Of a stretch of DNA of 64,000 nucleotides, positions 1 through 8,215 are shown piece by piece. Made by a program: the position numbers and the translations under genes. The stretch lies in contig SMNZ01000001.1 of NCBI GenBank assembly GCA_004353515.1, forward strand, positions 62,001 to 126,000, given 5' to 3'. The stretch's first letter is position 1. Each line of letters starts with the position of its first letter. The notes under the pieces are model-generated. The model had not been told where the DNA came from. It did no database searches and worked only from the letters and a program-made list of their open reading frames with translations. The stretch comes from Alteromonadaceae bacterium M269. Its GTDB lineage: Bacteria; Pseudomonadota; Gammaproteobacteria; Enterobacterales; Alteromonadaceae.

Positions 1-1
1 T

Positions 2-868
2 AGTTATTGTCCTCAAAGTGCGCATTATCACACCGGCCTGGATCGTGAACGCTTAATGGAAGTTGAAAAAGTACTTTCTAGTGCGCGAGATGCAAAAAAA
101 GCTGGCTCAACACGCTTTTGTATGGGAGCTGCGTGGCGTAACCCTAAAGATCGCGATATGCCTTATATCATTGAAATGATTAAAGGGGTTAAAGCACTTG
201 GGCTAGAGTCTTGTATGACACTAGGGATGTTGACGTCTGAACAAGCGATGATGCTTAAAGACGCAGGCCTTGATTACTACAATCATAACTTAGATACGTC
301 TCCAGAGTTTTACGGTGAGATCATTACGACTCGTACCTATCAGGACCGCCTCAATACGTTAGATAACGTGCGAGATTCAGGAATGAAAATCTGTTCAGGC
401 GGTATCGTCGGAATGGGTGAATCTGCCAATGACCGAAGTGGTTTATTACTGCAACTGGCCAACTTAGAAACACACCCTGAGAGTGTTCCAATTAATATGC
501 TGGTTAAGGTGGAAGGCACACCTATGGCAGAACAAGAAGATCTAGAGCCGTTTGAGTTTATCAGAACCATTGCAGTCGCTCGTATCATGATGCCTAAATC
601 ACATGTTCGCTTGTCAGCAGGGCGTGAAGCGATGAATGAACAAATGCAGGCTTTATGTTTCCACGCTGGCGCTAATTCTATTTTCTATGGTGAAAAGCTA
701 CTAACAACACCAAATCCTGAGGCGAATCAAGACATGAAGTTATTCGCCAAGCTCGGTATTAACACAGAAAAGTATGAAGGTTTTTCTGATGAAGCTCATG
801 AGTCAGTACTGCTAGACAAAGTGAGAGAGCAAGAAGAATCAAAAATGTATTACGACGCAACTGCGTAG
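2..868 (+). CDS. bioB: Biotin synthase (partial, 5' end outside window)
   Basis: Radical SAM enzyme that inserts sulfur into dethiobiotin, the last step of biotin synthesis. The reading frame is open from base 2, upstream of the first ATG at 56, and begins with [14 protein letters not shown]. This carries the third cysteine of the CxxxCxYC cluster motif and the BioB-specific YCPQS context, so only roughly the first 65 residues are missing. Typical downstream BioB features are visible: [21 protein letters not shown] and [12 protein letters not shown]. It is followed after 37 bp by bioF in the same direction, and bioC and bioD overlap in turn, so this is a standard biotin operon whose promoter lies outside the window. 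Confidence 0.97.
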   Translation, partial: SYCPQSAHYHTGLDRERLMEVEKVLSSARDAKKAGSTRFCMGAAWRNPKDRDMPYIIEMIKGVKALGLESCMTLGMLTSEQAMMLKDAGLDYYNHNLDTSPEFYGEIITTRTYQDRLNTLDNVRDSGMKICSGGIVGMGESANDRSGLLLQLANLETHPESVPINMLVKVEGTPMAEQEDLEPFEFIRTIAVARIMMPKSHVRLSAGREAMNEQMQALCFHAGANSIFYGEKLLTTPNPEANQDMKLFAKLGINTEKYEGFSDEAHESVLLDKVREQEESKMYYDATA

Positions 869-905
869 TCGTTGATACGTGTGACAGAGGTTTGATTTAG
901 TTGTT

Positions 906-2078
906 ATGGCATTTGACTTTATCTCGCAAAAGCTAGCTGAACGTAAGCAAGATGATTTGTATCGTGCTCGTCAGCCTATTGATCTTCAGCAAAGCGGCTT
1001 AATTCAGATAAATGATCGCCACTATATCAATTTCTCAAGCAATGACTACTTGGGACTGAGAACTGACTATGAAGTGATGCAGAGCTGGTGTGATGCTATG
1101 GTCAAACATGGTATGGGCAGCAGTGCATCGCCATTAGTAACCGGTTACTCAGTCGCGCACCAAGAATTAGAAGAGTATTTAGCCGAAGCGCTAGGCTATG
1201 AGAGTGTCTTACTATTCAATTCAGGCTTTACGGCGAATCAGGCTATTTGCCAAGCTTTGATGCAAAAGAACACAACCTGTGTTGCAGACAAATTGATTCA
1301 TGCCTCTTTTATTGAAGGCGCTTTAGCAGCATCAACTCAAGGAGCAACCTTCAAGCGCTTTAAACACAACGACTGTGAGCATTTATCAGCATTATTGGGC
1401 GATACAGATGATGACTGTTTGATTGCTACTGAGGGGGTTTTCAGTATGGATGGCGATCAAGCCCCCTTGTCGCAGATAGCCCTTTTAGCTGAAAAGCATA
1501 ACGCATGGCTGATGATAGATGATGCTCATGGCTTTGGTGTTCTCGGTGAAACAGGCCTGGGTAGCTTAGAAGCATCAAAGCTAAGCTCAAAAGAAGTTCC
1601 ACTATTGATGGGGACTTTTGGAAAAGCGGTGGGGACGGCTGGCGCTTTCGTCGCTGCAACTAAACAAACTATCGATTATTTAGTTAACTTCTCACGTCAC
1701 GCAATCTACAGCACAGCAATGCCACCTGCGCAAGCGACGGCCACGCTAACCAGTATTAAAAAAATACGTCAGGGTGATGTGAGAGCCGAGCTACATGAAA
1801 ATATTCTTTTGTTCAAAACTCTGGCCAAAGAAGCTGGTTTACCCTTAATGGAGAGCGATACGGCTATTCAACCTATTTTGGTGCCCGGTGCGAAGCAAGC
1901 GCTTGAAGCAAGTGAAGCCTTAAAATCATTAGGATTATGGGTAAGCGCAATACGGTCCCCGACAGTACCGAAAGAAAAAGATAGATTACGTATTACTCTG
2001 AGCGCTATTCATCGACCGGAAGACATTCAAGCGCTTGTGGAAGCACTGAGCTTGGTGACATTAGAGGGGAGAGCATGA
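906..2078 (+). CDS. bioF: 8-amino-7-oxononanoate synthase
   Basis: PLP-dependent enzyme (alpha-oxoamine synthase family) that condenses pimeloyl-ACP/CoA with alanine to form KAPA, the first dedicated step of the biotin ring pathway. It has 390 residues, usual for BioF. FSSNDYLGLR near residue 45, GSSASPLVTGY near 75, the FSMDGDQAPL block, DDAHGFGVLG near 200 and the PLP-lysine segment GTFGKAVGTAG near 240 are all present. Its stop overlaps the bioC start (ATGA at 2075-2078), which implies translational coupling. Confidence 0.97.
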   Translation: MAFDFISQKLAERKQDDLYRARQPIDLQQSGLIQINDRHYINFSSNDYLGLRTDYEVMQSWCDAMVKHGMGSSASPLVTGYSVAHQELEEYLAEALGYESVLLFNSGFTANQAICQALMQKNTTCVADKLIHASFIEGALAASTQGATFKRFKHNDCEHLSALLGDTDDDCLIATEGVFSMDGDQAPLSQIALLAEKHNAWLMIDDAHGFGVLGETGLGSLEASKLSSKEVPLLMGTFGKAVGTAGAFVAATKQTIDYLVNFSRHAIYSTAMPPAQATATLTSIKKIRQGDVRAELHENILLFKTLAKEAGLPLMESDTAIQPILVPGAKQALEASEALKSLGLWVSAIRSPTVPKEKDRLRITLSAIHRPEDIQALVEALSLVTLEGRA

Positions 2079-2857
2079 TTCAAGCATCTCCACTCAAAGA
2101 GCGTATAGCTGAGAGGTTTAGTCGCGCGGCTAGCTTTTATGACAAAGTGGCAGATGTTCAATATGATATTGCACAAGCAACTTTAGCATTGATAGACAAA
2201 CATAGTCGAAAGATGCTCGATATTGGTTGTGGCACTGGTCGCATTAGCCAGCAGTTGTTGTCACATGCCGATAGTGTTCTGGGGGTTGATTTGTCTCCTG
2301 GTATGATCAAATTTGCGGAAGCGACACATAATTCCAGTCGCTTATCGTGGCTTAACGCTGATGCCGAAGACTTGCCGTTGGAAGAACAGACTTTTGACAG
2401 CGCGTTTTCGTCTATGGCATTGCAATGGTGTCAGCCGATAGACAAGGCCTTTGGCGAAATTCACCGTGTATTGCAACCTGAATCAGAAGCTTACCTGTCT
2501 TTAATGTGCAAAGGATCTTTTGCGGAGTTGGAAAATGCCTGGACAGCTATTGGTGAAGGGAAGAGGACTAATGACTTTCAGTCGCATAATAATATAGTCG
2601 ATGCAGCTAAAGCCTGTGGATTTGATGTTGTAGACAAAACGCAAAGTTTTGTGACCTACCACGACACTATTTTTGAGCTTTTAGGGTCGATTAAGGCAAT
2701 TGGAGCCAATACGGTCACGCGAAGTCAGTCAGATAAAAAAATGCTGGATAGAAAGGGATTATTGGCATTAGAAAATGCCTATCGTCAAAATCATGCTAGA
2801 GATGAAAGGCTGCCACTTACTTACCAAATTAGCTTCCTTCAATTAAAGAAATCATGA
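2075..2857 (+). CDS. bioC: Malonyl-ACP O-methyltransferase
   Basis: SAM-dependent methyltransferase that methylates malonyl-ACP so that fatty-acid enzymes can build the pimeloyl chain for biotin. It has 260 residues. The SAM-binding motif LDIGCGTGRIS is near residue 48, followed by the acidic GVDLSPGMI loop and the FDSAFSSMALQW segment characteristic of BioC. Overlaps of 4 bp with bioF upstream and bioD downstream place it firmly in the operon. Some BioC are fused to a BioH esterase; this one is not, and no esterase is adjacent. Confidence 0.95.
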   Translation: MIQASPLKERIAERFSRAASFYDKVADVQYDIAQATLALIDKHSRKMLDIGCGTGRISQQLLSHADSVLGVDLSPGMIKFAEATHNSSRLSWLNADAEDLPLEEQTFDSAFSSMALQWCQPIDKAFGEIHRVLQPESEAYLSLMCKGSFAELENAWTAIGEGKRTNDFQSHNNIVDAAKACGFDVVDKTQSFVTYHDTIFELLGSIKAIGANTVTRSQSDKKMLDRKGLLALENAYRQNHARDERLPLTYQISFLQLKKS

Positions 2858-3534
2858 AAACTTATTTTGTTACTGGCACCGACACTGAGGTCGGTAAGAG
2901 TTTTGTCACGGCAACGATTTTGAAATGCCTATCCTCTGCTCAATACAAAACTCTGGGGTTCAAACCGATAGCTGCGGGCTGTGAACAAACTGCTGATGGC
3001 CTTCGTAATGAAGATGGTTTGTTACTTCAAGATGCTAGTAGTTTGGATGTGCCCTATGAGCTAGTGAATCCTATTGCGTTTGAACCGCCTGTTGCGCCTC
3101 ATCTCGCAGCTAAGCAAGAGAATAAAGTAATTGATACTCCAATGCTTTCAGACACGCTCGCAACGCTTCAAGGTTTAGAACCTGACCTTCTCTTGGTTGA
3201 GGGGGCTGGTGGATGGCGTTTACCGCTAGGCAACGGGCGTTACTTATCCGATTGGTGTGTTGAAGAAACCCTTCCGGTAATTTTGGTGGTTGGCGTTAAA
3301 TTGGGTTGCTTAAATCATGCAGTTTTAACCGCTGAAGCGATTAAGCGTGATGGTTTGAAATTAGCAGGTTGGATAGCGAATTATTGTGATGAAGAGATGC
3401 CGTTACTGAATGAGAATGTCGCTAGTTTAAAGTCCCTTATTGATGCTCCGATGTTAGGAGAAGTCAAAAGAGCTGCTAACTCAGATGAAGCGGGTAAGTT
3501 TTTAGAGATTTCCACATTAGAAACACTGCTTTAA
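2854..3534 (+). CDS. bioD: Dethiobiotin synthetase
   Basis: ATP-dependent carboxylase that closes the ureido ring of dethiobiotin from DAPA and CO2. It has 226 residues, normal for BioD. The P-loop variant TGTDTEVGKSFVT is at residues 7-19, the KPIAAGCE substrate loop near 38 and VEGAGGWRLP near 115, all hallmark BioD segments. It starts at an ATG overlapping the bioC stop and is the last gene of the operon. A strong hairpin at 3654-3678 lies downstream. Confidence 0.97.
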   Translation: MKTYFVTGTDTEVGKSFVTATILKCLSSAQYKTLGFKPIAAGCEQTADGLRNEDGLLLQDASSLDVPYELVNPIAFEPPVAPHLAAKQENKVIDTPMLSDTLATLQGLEPDLLLVEGAGGWRLPLGNGRYLSDWCVEETLPVILVVGVKLGCLNHAVLTAEAIKRDGLKLAGWIANYCDEEMPLLNENVASLKSLIDAPMLGEVKRAANSDEAGKFLEISTLETLL

Positions 3535-3568
3535 CCTCGACTTTATTCTGAAGATACCTTTTTGGGAG

Positions 3569-3638
3569 CTTGTTTGCCACTAAAGCGCGCTCTTACAGGG
3601 ATACTCTCTGTTGTAGGAGCTGAGCTTGTTCGCGAGCG
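3569..3638. repeat. REP-like inverted pair (BIME-like)
   Basis: Two REP-like units face each other in the bioD 3' region. On the plus strand 3612-3638 begins TGTAGGAGCTGAGC and ends TTCGCGAGCG, closely resembling the REP units common in Pseudomonas. On the minus strand, 3598 down to 3569 reads CTGTAAGAGCGCGCTTTAGT and onward. Both keep the TGTARGAGC head and a GC-rich hairpin core. No REP-associated tyrosine transposase lies in the window. The assignment rests on sequence resemblance only. Confidence 0.55.
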
Positions 3639-3653
3639 ATAGTATAAGAACCA

Positions 3654-3678
3654 AAAAAGAGGCTTAATGCCTCTTTTT
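3654..3678. terminator. Bidirectional rho-independent terminator
   Basis: A perfect 10-bp stem AAAAAGAGGC / GCCTCTTTTT with loop TTAAT. The A-run on one side and T-run on the other let it serve both strands. It lies between the convergent bioD end (3534) and the mvaA end (3700). Confidence 0.85.
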
Positions 3679-3699
3679 CACTATAAAACAGAACAAGGA

Positions 3700-4875
3700 T
3701 TAATTTCTATTTCTGCCTAGTTGATCGTGGCTTGATACCCAGTCACCAGCAATAACTGCGCAACCTAGTGAGATATCTCCTGCGAGTACAGTTGCAGCAA
3801 CGATCTCGGCTAACTTGTTAGCTTTGCCTTTTCCATAGCAACCAAGAAGGTTCAAGCACTCTTTTTGTGTCGGTAAGCCAGTACCGCCACCATAAGTTGC
3901 AGTGATTAGCGAAGGTAAGGTAACCGCCATATATAAATCGTCGTTATCCAACAATTCGTGTGACAGTAAACCTGCATGAGATTCAACAACGTTAGCTTCA
4001 TCTTGCCCGGTTGCAATAAATAGCGCCGCAATACCATTGGCAGAGTGGGGGCCGTTATAGGCTGCACCAGCCATCAAAGCACCTGTATTCGCAAGTACTG
4101 TTGCCTTCGCTAGCATCCGCGTGTCGACTCGCATGACTTTGGCCAGTACCTCACGCTTGATAACAATCTCCGCGATAACGCGTTTACCGCGAGAGTGAAG
4201 CATATTCAGGTGACTGTGCTTTTTATCCGTATCCATATTGCCAGATAGCAGATAATTAGCACCGCCTGGGTAGTTGTGCTTAATCCATTCACAGGCAGCA
4301 AGAGTCGCTTTACCAACCATATTTTGTCCGGCTGCATCTCCAGTCGTGTAATTGAAGCGTAAATAACGCATCTTAGAGACAGACCATTGATGGATGTGCT
4401 TGAGTTTACCCACACTGGTTGTTGTTTCAGAAACCGCTTTAATCTGCTCAAAGTTTTCAGTTACCCATTGACCGAACTCTCTAGCTTCACGAGCATTATC
4501 AAATAGGAATGCAGGAGCACGTTGCATAAATTGTTCAACGACTGTTGTTGTTACACCACCACATTCGTTGATAACTCTCATGCCACGACTATAACTCGCG
4601 ACTAATGTTCCTTCAGTGGTTGCTAGCGGTACATAAAAGTCGCCTTTCGCGTCTTCACCATTGATTCTTACCGGGCCAGCTATCCCGACGGGCATTTGGA
4701 CGACGCCAATAAAGTTTTCGATATTTCCTGGTAACACAGAGGTATCGAATGAGAATTGTCCCGTATGCTCTAATGACTCACCTGTTTTCTCTTCTAAGAA
4801 TTCTCTGCGTTTTTTCGCCATCTCGACCGAGTAATCGTTCTCTTTGTCTCGTGGAATGCGAATATCATCACTCAT
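3700..4875 (-). CDS. mvaA: Hydroxymethylglutaryl-CoA reductase (class I-like)
   Basis: Reduces HMG-CoA to mevalonate, committing carbon to the mevalonate isoprenoid pathway. It has 391 residues, shorter than eukaryotic enzymes because it lacks a membrane domain. Motifs in order: ENFIGVVQMPVGIAGP near residue 52; catalytic Glu in LATTEGTLVASYSRG near 85-90; cofactor motif TGDAAGQNM near 180; NGPHSANGIAA near 270; the glycine turn TYGGGTGLPTQ near 330; and the catalytic-histidine region GDWVSSHDQLGRN at the C-terminus. The GGGTGLPTQ and C-terminal SSH features are those of class I enzymes, which normally use NADPH, and not the Pseudomonas mevalonii type. It stands alone; no other mevalonate gene is adjacent. 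Confidence 0.95.
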   Translation of the reverse strand: MSDDIRIPRDKENDYSVEMAKKRREFLEEKTGESLEHTGQFSFDTSVLPGNIENFIGVVQMPVGIAGPVRINGEDAKGDFYVPLATTEGTLVASYSRGMRVINECGGVTTTVVEQFMQRAPAFLFDNAREAREFGQWVTENFEQIKAVSETTTSVGKLKHIHQWSVSKMRYLRFNYTTGDAAGQNMVGKATLAACEWIKHNYPGGANYLLSGNMDTDKKHSHLNMLHSRGKRVIAEIVIKREVLAKVMRVDTRMLAKATVLANTGALMAGAAYNGPHSANGIAALFIATGQDEANVVESHAGLLSHELLDNDDLYMAVTLPSLITATYGGGTGLPTQKECLNLLGCYGKGKANKLAEIVAATVLAGDISLGCAVIAGDWVSSHDQLGRNRN

Positions 4876-5087
4876 AACTCATGCCCTTTTTTTATTTGCG
4901 GATTCGACTAGTCCAATCAATATCCTATTTAATATTGACCCGGCTAGGTTTATCAGAATGCTTGGAATTTGAGCGAAATGGAAGCCTTTTGAGTCGAAAA
5001 AACGTAATTTTTTAACCCATTGCTCGATTTGTAATCAGTTTGAAAAGCAGGCTAAGAGATCTGTTGAGATGGGAGTTTAATACTAAT

Positions 5088-5129
5088 CCTGTAAGAGTGA
5101 CTTTCATTATTGAGTATCACTCTTACAGG
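5088..5129. repeat. 13-bp inverted repeat, REP-related hairpin
   Basis: CCTGTAAGAGTGA at 5088-5100 is exactly complementary to TCACTCTTACAGG at 5117-5129 (16-nt loop). The arms share the TGTAAGAG head with the REP-like unit at 3569-3598. It sits just after the RND operon (minus-strand end 5141) but is not followed by a T-run on that strand, so it is a poor canonical terminator, though it may still stabilise or end that mRNA. Confidence 0.55.
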
Positions 5130-5140
5130 GTTTTATAATT

Positions 5141-8100
5141 TTAAGCTTTGATAAGGCGGGTGACCAAACCTCTGCTGTTAGTGATCATCTTGACCGTTTT
5201 TGCTCTCAACTTGAGCAACATCAAATAGGCGAAAGGCACAAGCACTAAGCTAGTCGCTGTCGAGAAAAGAAGCCCACCGATAATAGCAATAGCCATAGGT
5301 GAATAAGGAGGTCCGTCACCGCCTATTCTCGCGCCACCAAGTGCTAATGGAACTAAGCCAAGTACGGTAGTGCCAACAGTCATAAGGATAGGTCTTGAAC
5401 GCGTTAAACAGGCTTCCACGATGGCTTTTTGCACGGACCAACCACTGTCTATAAGTTGGTTGATCCTGTCAACGAGCACAATGCCGTTGTTCACCACTAT
5501 CCCCATCAGTATTAGCATACCTATCATGCCCATAATCGACATTGACGTACCTGTTATCAAAAAAGCCCAATAAACGCCGGTAAATGAGAAGAGTAGAGAG
5601 GTGATGACTGCTGTCGGCAATAATAGCGATTCGAAAAGAGCCGCCATGACGACATAAATCATGCAAACTGCAAGTAACATGTTAGTCACCATCAACGATT
5701 GTTCTTCGTCCTGACGCTGGAATCCACCACCTAGTGTCCAACGGTAGCCAGTAGGAAGCTCGATATGCTGCATCACGCTTTCTATTTTCTTCCTAGCCTG
5801 TTCTGTTGTCATGCCGTCTTGCAGGTTGGCCCCAATGCTGACTGAGGTTTGACGGAACTGGCGCTGAATCCTTGATTTAACGGGTTTTATGCTCAAAGTA
5901 GCGACCATATCTAAAGTGACATTCTGAGTTTCATCACGCTTGATAGTTAAGTTCTTCAGCTTATCGACAGACTGTTGCAACTCTTGGTCGTACAACAGAC
6001 GAATATCGACCTCGCCATCTTCCGGGTGACGATATGTTCTAAGGTTATTACCTCTAAGTGCTGTCGCTACAACGTTAGAGACTTCTGAGCTGTTTAACCC
6101 GAAACGGAAAGCTTTTTGTCTATCAATGGAAATTCTTAATTCCTTTTTCTGACTTCCAGACTCGGTTTGAACGTCAGTAAAACCATCGATATTGGCTAAA
6201 ACTGGAACGACGTTATCTGCTATTTGCTCAAGTACTTCTGATGATTGACCGAGAAGTAATAACCTAACGCCACCGCTATTACCGTCTTGCCATTCAAAGG
6301 AAGGTTTTGCTCTTACAAAGCTAGGCATGGCATCTTTGATTGACTTTTTTAAGTCTGAAATTTTGCCCGGAAAGTTCGGATCCAACGTTATCCCAGACAC
6401 TGCCGAACCCGGCGTGTAATAAGAATAAACTTGTGTAATATGAAACTTTTCTTGATTTTCATATAAGAAAGCTTCCATCTTGGTCACCGCTTTTTCGACT
6501 TCGTCTAAGGTGTAATTACCCTGAACATTATAGTTCAGCCAAATGCGATCTCTGTCGTTGTTGCCATCATCATCTGAGGTCACAATACCTAACGGAATTG
6601 CTGTACTTGCCAATATCATGATAGCAATAAAAGCAGTTCTTCCTTGGTTGTCTAGTGTCCATTCCAGCATGCGCTTATAGCGACTTTTTAACTTACTTGG
6701 TTTATCTATCTTAGCTTGAGGCTTGGGCTTATGTTTGATTTTCGTCGTTAATAACGGAATAAGTGTCTGTGCCAGCAAGAGTGATGCAAACAGAGAGATA
6801 CAGATAGCAATCGCGACGTGTTCAAGGAAAACGGTTAAGCCAATTTTGACACCAACAATATTAGGTAAGAAGACAATGGCCGTTGTCGTAGTACCCGCGA
6901 TAACTGCCAGGCTAACTTTAGCAACGCCTGTTTTGGTCGCTTCCTTAGGATCCTTAAAGTGAGCTTTCTCTTGCTCGATGCTCTCTGTTACAACAACGGC
7001 GTTATCTACCAACATACCCACAGCGAGCATAAGGCCCATCATAGAAAGGATATTTAAGGTATAACCCATTAAGTACATAACACCTAGCGTGATACAGATA
7101 GAGAAGGGGACTGATAAAACAACGATTAAGGTTGTCTTGATATTGCGTAAGAAGAAATACAACACCAAGACAGATAGCAATGCACCTAATAAACCCGAGT
7201 TAAGCAGGTTAGCCAGGGATGAGGTAACGCTTTGTGCTTCGTTGTTGAAATAGAATAAGTTAATGCCTCTAAACGCAGGGTTGGCTTTTGCATCTTCGAC
7301 AACTGCGAGTACCCTGTCGGATACTTCAACCAGGTTTGAACCGGATTCCCTAAAAACATCTAATCCAATCGCAAAGGTTTGATCAAGGTGACGGCCTTCA
7401 ACGCGCTTGGGTTTTTCATAAACTACTGTAGCGATATCTTTTAGACGAACGGTACGAGTGACTAGCAGATTTTCAATATCCTGAAGCGTTCTGTATTCGC
7501 CAACAGGGTTAACAGTGATTTTCTGATCTAAATCGAAAAAGCTACCCGCAGTCATTGAGAAGTTAGCATTTCTCAATGTTTGTGTGAGTTGAGCATTATC
7601 GATATGCAGCGCTGAAATTTTGTCTGCATCTAAACGGATAGATATTTGCTTTTCAACCACGCCGTATAAAGCAACACGTGATACACCCTTAACACGTTCA
7701 ATTGGTTGCTTTAAGTTACGATCGAGAAGATCATAGGCGTTGGACAAGTCTCTTTCGCTTGAAACACGCATTTGAAAGATAGCTTGATCCGAAGTGTTTT
7801 CTTTGTGAACGATAATACGCTCGACATCATCAGGCAGGAGATGGCGTATAGCGTCTATTTTCTCCCTTGCTTCAACACTCTTCGCCTTTATGTTTTCTCC
7901 CCAACTAAAGAGCATAAAGATTTGTGACTGGTTCTCATTCGACTCTGCCCAGAGCTGCTTAATGCCCGACATGGTTGCCAACGTTTCTTCAATCGGGCGA
8001 GTGATACTCTTTTCAACTTCTTCAGGCGTGGCATTGGCATAAGGCACTTGCACAACCATGAAAGGTAGCTCGATTCCTGGGAATTTCTCAAGCGGTAATA

Positions 8101-8215
8101 AACGGCTCGATATCAACCCAAAAAGCAACATCGAAATAAAAAACATCGATACGGTTACTGGGCGCTTCAGGGCAAATGAAGCCAATGATGCGCCGGCTGA
8201 TTGGAACTTATCCAT
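5141..8215 (-). CDS. RND efflux permease, second of a pair
   Basis: Inner-membrane proton/drug antiporter subunit of the AcrB (HAE) superfamily, about 1024 residues. TM1 follows ALKRPVTVSMFF. The PxxExE-type porter start is VPYANATPEEVEKSITRPIEE. TM4 carries VGMLVDNAVVVTESIE: the first TM4 aspartate is kept and the second is Asn, as in many paired RND permeases. The second half has the matching MGIVVNNGIVLVDRINQ. I chose ATG at 8215, preceded by GAGG, over an upstream TTG at 8236. This start overlaps the stop of the previous permease by 8 bp. Two permeases plus one adaptor resembles MdtBC/TriBC-type heteromeric pumps. No TolC-type channel is in the operon. Confidence 0.9.
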   Translation of the reverse strand: MDKFQSAGASLASFALKRPVTVSMFFISMLLFGLISSRLLPLEKFPGIELPFMVVQVPYANATPEEVEKSITRPIEETLATMSGIKQLWAESNENQSQIFMLFSWGENIKAKSVEAREKIDAIRHLLPDDVERIIVHKENTSDQAIFQMRVSSERDLSNAYDLLDRNLKQPIERVKGVSRVALYGVVEKQISIRLDADKISALHIDNAQLTQTLRNANFSMTAGSFFDLDQKITVNPVGEYRTLQDIENLLVTRTVRLKDIATVVYEKPKRVEGRHLDQTFAIGLDVFRESGSNLVEVSDRVLAVVEDAKANPAFRGINLFYFNNEAQSVTSSLANLLNSGLLGALLSVLVLYFFLRNIKTTLIVVLSVPFSICITLGVMYLMGYTLNILSMMGLMLAVGMLVDNAVVVTESIEQEKAHFKDPKEATKTGVAKVSLAVIAGTTTTAIVFLPNIVGVKIGLTVFLEHVAIAICISLFASLLLAQTLIPLLTTKIKHKPKPQAKIDKPSKLKSRYKRMLEWTLDNQGRTAFIAIMILASTAIPLGIVTSDDDGNNDRDRIWLNYNVQGNYTLDEVEKAVTKMEAFLYENQEKFHITQVYSYYTPGSAVSGITLDPNFPGKISDLKKSIKDAMPSFVRAKPSFEWQDGNSGGVRLLLLGQSSEVLEQIADNVVPVLANIDGFTDVQTESGSQKKELRISIDRQKAFRFGLNSSEVSNVVATALRGNNLRTYRHPEDGEVDIRLLYDQELQQSVDKLKNLTIKRDETQNVTLDMVATLSIKPVKSRIQRQFRQTSVSIGANLQDGMTTEQARKKIESVMQHIELPTGYRWTLGGGFQRQDEEQSLMVTNMLLAVCMIYVVMAALFESLLLPTAVITSLLFSFTGVYWAFLITGTSMSIMGMIGMLILMGIVVNNGIVLVDRINQLIDSGWSVQKAIVEACLTRSRPILMTVGTTVLGLVPLALGGARIGGDGPPYSPMAIAIIGGLLFSTATSLVLVPFAYLMLLKLRAKTVKMITNSRGLVTRLIKA

